DNA from: CAISIP01 sp031403955
GTDB lineage: Bacteria > Pseudomonadota > Gammaproteobacteria > Burkholderiales > Burkholderiaceae_C
Assembly (NCBI GenBank): GCA_031403955.1
Contig: JANNGR010000272.1
Span: 1-7,221 of the forward strand
Direction of reading: 5' to 3'
DNA: 7,221 nt
Shown: positions 5,404 to 7,221 of the stretch, in pieces
Layout of the letters: every line of letters starts with the position of its first letter
How positions within the stretch are numbered: position 1 is the first letter of the stretch
The notes under the pieces: model-generated
Told to the model about the DNA's origin: nothing
Database searches by the model: none
Seen by the model: only the letters and a program-made list of their open reading frames with translations
Made by a program: the position numbers and the translations under genes

Positions 5404-6489
5404 ATGACCAGAACCTTGCCCGAGCTTCGCCAGCAGATAGACGCTGTCGACGCACAATTGCTGGCGCTGCTGAACAAGCGGGCTGTACTGGCCAATGAAG
5501 TGGGCGAAATCAAGCGGGTGGAAGGCTCACCGGTGTTTCGGCCCGAGCGGGAGTCGGAGGTTATTCGCAGTCTGCAACGCGATAACCCGGGGCCTCTCAA
5601 GAGCGCCGGAGTGGCCAGCGTCTGGCGTGAAATCATGTCGGCATGCCGCGCCCTGGAAGCACCCGAGCGGGTCGCCTTCCTGGGGCCCGCGGGCACGTTC
5701 AGTGAACAGGCGGCGTTTCAATACTTCGGCTCCAGCATCGAGCGGGTGCCTTGCAGCAGCATCGACGAAGTGTTTCGCGCCGCCGCGTCCGGAAGTGCCG
5801 AGTTTGGCGTCGTACCGGTGGAGAATTCGACTGAAGGGGTGATCTCTCGTTCTCTCGACCTGCTGCTGCACACGCCGCTGCACGTGGTTGGCGAAACCAG
5901 TTTGCTGGTACGGCACAACCTGCTGCGGCTGTCCGCCTCGCTGGATGGCATTGAGGCAATTTATGCGCACCCCCAGGCACTGGCGCAATGCCAGGGTTGG
6001 CTTAACACCCATCTACCCGCGGCTGAGCGCCGCACCGCCTCCAGCAACGCCGAGGGTGCGCGCCTGGCCGCCACCAATCCCGCCTGGGCCGGTATCGCGA
6101 GCGAACGGGCCGCGTCGGAGTTCGGGCTGCATATCGCGGCGCACGCGATTCAGGACGACGCGTTCAATCGCACCCGGTTTGCGGTGGTGTGTCTGCCACA
6201 CCAGTTGGCGGCGCCCGCCGCCACCGGCAAGGACTGCGTCAGCCTGATCGTCTCGGTACCCAATCGCCCTGGCGCCGTGCACGACCTGCTGGTACCCCTG
6301 AAACAGCACGGCGTATCGATGACGCGCTTCGAGTCCCGCCCAGCGCGCTCCGGGCAGTGGGAGTACTACTTCTACCTTGATATTCAGGGGCATCCGTCGC
6401 AACCGCACGTAGGGCAGGCGCTCAAGGACTTGCAGGGACTGTGTGCGTTCTACAAGGTACTGGGAACCTATCCGATCGATGACCAATGA
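5404..6489 (+). CDS. pheA: Bifunctional chorismate mutase / prephenate dehydratase (P-protein)
   Basis: This enzyme converts chorismate to prephenate and then to phenylpyruvate, the last steps before phenylalanine. The 361-residue product has three parts. Residues 1-85 are an AroQ-type mutase with LPELRQQIDAVDAQLLALLNKRA and conserved Arg9, Arg26, Lys37 and Arg49-Glu50. Residues 89-265 are the dehydratase, opening VAFLGPAGTFSEQAA, with VVPVENSTEGVI (136-147) and the catalytic TRF motif (257-259). Residues 278-355 are an ACT regulatory domain, with RPGAVHDLL (288-296) and ESRP (310-313), the feedback site for phenylalanine. The start gives the normal family N-terminus. The only purine-rich stretch upstream (AGAAGAAG) is rather distant. 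No leader peptide or attenuator is visible. tyrA begins 21 bp after the stop, suggesting one operon. Confidence 0.97.
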   Translation: MTRTLPELRQQIDAVDAQLLALLNKRAVLANEVGEIKRVEGSPVFRPERESEVIRSLQRDNPGPLKSAGVASVWREIMSACRALEAPERVAFLGPAGTFSEQAAFQYFGSSIERVPCSSIDEVFRAAASGSAEFGVVPVENSTEGVISRSLDLLLHTPLHVVGETSLLVRHNLLRLSASLDGIEAIYAHPQALAQCQGWLNTHLPAAERRTASSNAEGARLAATNPAWAGIASERAASEFGLHIAAHAIQDDAFNRTRFAVVCLPHQLAAPAATGKDCVSLIVSVPNRPGAVHDLLVPLKQHGVSMTRFESRPARSGQWEYYFYLDIQGHPSQPHVGQALKDLQGLCAFYKVLGTYPIDDQ

Positions 6490-6510
6490 CCGGCAAGTCG
6501 GGAACACAGA

Positions 6511-7221
6511 ATGTTTGAACAATTGGGCCTGATCGGATGCGGATTGATGGGTGGGTCGTTCGCGCTCGCGCTCAAACGCGCCGGACTGGTCAAACGTGTC
6601 GTGGGTTATAGCAAGTCGCCTTCCACCACCGAACGGGCACGCCACCTGGGCGTGATAGATGTCGAGGCACCGTCCGCCCTGCTGGCGGTTTCCGGCGCCG
6701 ACATTGTGTTGATCGCCGTGCCCGTGGCGTCCACCGAAGCCACTTTCAAATCGATCAAACACCTGGTCACGCCAAATATGCTGATCATGGACGTCGGCTC
6801 CACCAAACGGGAGGTGATTGACGCCGGCCGCCGGTCCTTGCGCGAGCATATCGGCTGTTTTGTTCCCGCGCATCCGATCGCCGGCAAAGAGCTTTCCGGA
6901 GTGGAAAACGCCGACGCCGACCTGTACGTCGATCGCCAGGTCGTGCTCACGCCGATCGACCGCACCGGCAGTGTCCAGTTGCAACAGGCGATCGACGTCT
7001 GGTCGGCGCTCGGTTGCAGGGTTGTCACGATGACGCCGGAAACCCATGACGCCGCATTTGCCGCTGTCAGCCACTTGCCGCACCTGATCGCGTTTGCGCT
7101 GATGAACGCAATCGCCGGGCAACCGCAGGGCAAGGATTTCCTGTCGCTGGCCGGGCCGGGATTTCGCGACTTCAGCCGTATCGCGGCCTCTGACCCGACC
7201 ATGTGGCGCGACATCATGGTC
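6511..7221 (+). CDS. tyrA: Prephenate dehydrogenase, N-terminal part (cut by window edge)
   Basis: The enzyme oxidatively decarboxylates prephenate to 4-hydroxyphenylpyruvate, the precursor of tyrosine, using NAD(P). An open frame of 237 codons runs off the right edge. The dinucleotide-binding motif GLIGCGLMGGSFALAL is at residues 6-21. Substrate-site motifs follow: DVGSTK (94-99), HPIAGKE (121-127, His121 being the catalytic histidine by family comparison) and SHLPH (187-191). AGPGFRDFSRIAASDPTMW (214-232) leads into the helical dimerisation domain. A weak GGGA lies seven bases before the ATG. There is no fused mutase domain, so this is the stand-alone type. No hisC lies between pheA and tyrA, unlike Pseudomonas and Burkholderia as I recall them. 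PheA and TyrA share the substrate prephenate, which explains their pairing. Whether aroA follows, as in relatives, cannot be seen. Confidence 0.95.
   Translation, partial: MFEQLGLIGCGLMGGSFALALKRAGLVKRVVGYSKSPSTTERARHLGVIDVEAPSALLAVSGADIVLIAVPVASTEATFKSIKHLVTPNMLIMDVGSTKREVIDAGRRSLREHIGCFVPAHPIAGKELSGVENADADLYVDRQVVLTPIDRTGSVQLQQAIDVWSALGCRVVTMTPETHDAAFAAVSHLPHLIAFALMNAIAGQPQGKDFLSLAGPGFRDFSRIAASDPTMWRDIMV

Noticed and set aside
6013..7122. Long minus-strand open frame (369 codons) opposite pheA and tyrA.
   Set aside because: It spans two well-supported genes on the opposite strand and their junction, and resembles no family.
1..7221. A new defence, mobile or biosynthetic system.
   Set aside because: All the sequence is accounted for by conserved housekeeping genes and short intergenic regions. 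No transposase, integrase, CRISPR repeats or unfamiliar gene cluster is present.

Overview
The window looks like a conserved chromosomal core region of a betaproteobacterium in the order Burkholderiales, most likely Alcaligenaceae or a close relative. The grounds are: a tmRNA tag reading ANDERFALAA, recalled from Bordetella and Alcaligenes; an OmpA-family protein with a short tryptophan-rich N-terminus instead of a beta-barrel; a GyrA with Gln83-Ser84 in the quinolone region, as recalled for Achromobacter; and the ompA-ubiG-gph / gyrA-pheA-tyrA neighbourhood. The family assignment rests on memory of these groups, not on a search.

Left half, minus strand, read right to left: ompA (1684-2400), a terminator region (1619-1685), ubiG (832-1554), a HAD-family phosphatase of the Gph/MupP type (152-835) overlapping ubiG by 4 bp, and the 5' part of ssrA, the tmRNA gene (1-139, cut by the window edge). 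The ssrA 5' end lies only 12 bp beyond the phosphatase stop codon. A probable ssrA -10 box overlaps that stop codon.

Centre: a divergent intergenic region (2401-2625) holds the ompA leader and promoter candidate, an 11/12-bp inverted repeat and a weak gyrA -10 candidate.

Right half, plus strand: gyrA (2626-5280), pheA encoding chorismate mutase/prephenate dehydratase (5404-6489), and the start of tyrA, prephenate dehydrogenase (6511 to the window edge). In relatives, serC normally sits between gyrA and pheA. Here only 123 bp separate them, and one frame of this gap reads like a shrunken serC C-terminus (KGHKSFGGMR, then PGVVETMREFE). I interpret this as the scar of an in-place serC deletion, the most notable observation in the window.

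Functionally the region combines ribosome rescue (tmRNA), ubiquinone synthesis (UbiG), cell-wall anchoring and possibly wall recycling (OmpA, phosphatase), DNA supercoiling (GyrA) and the phenylalanine/tyrosine branch from chorismate (PheA, TyrA). I saw no mobile element, CRISPR array, phage gene or new multi-gene system.
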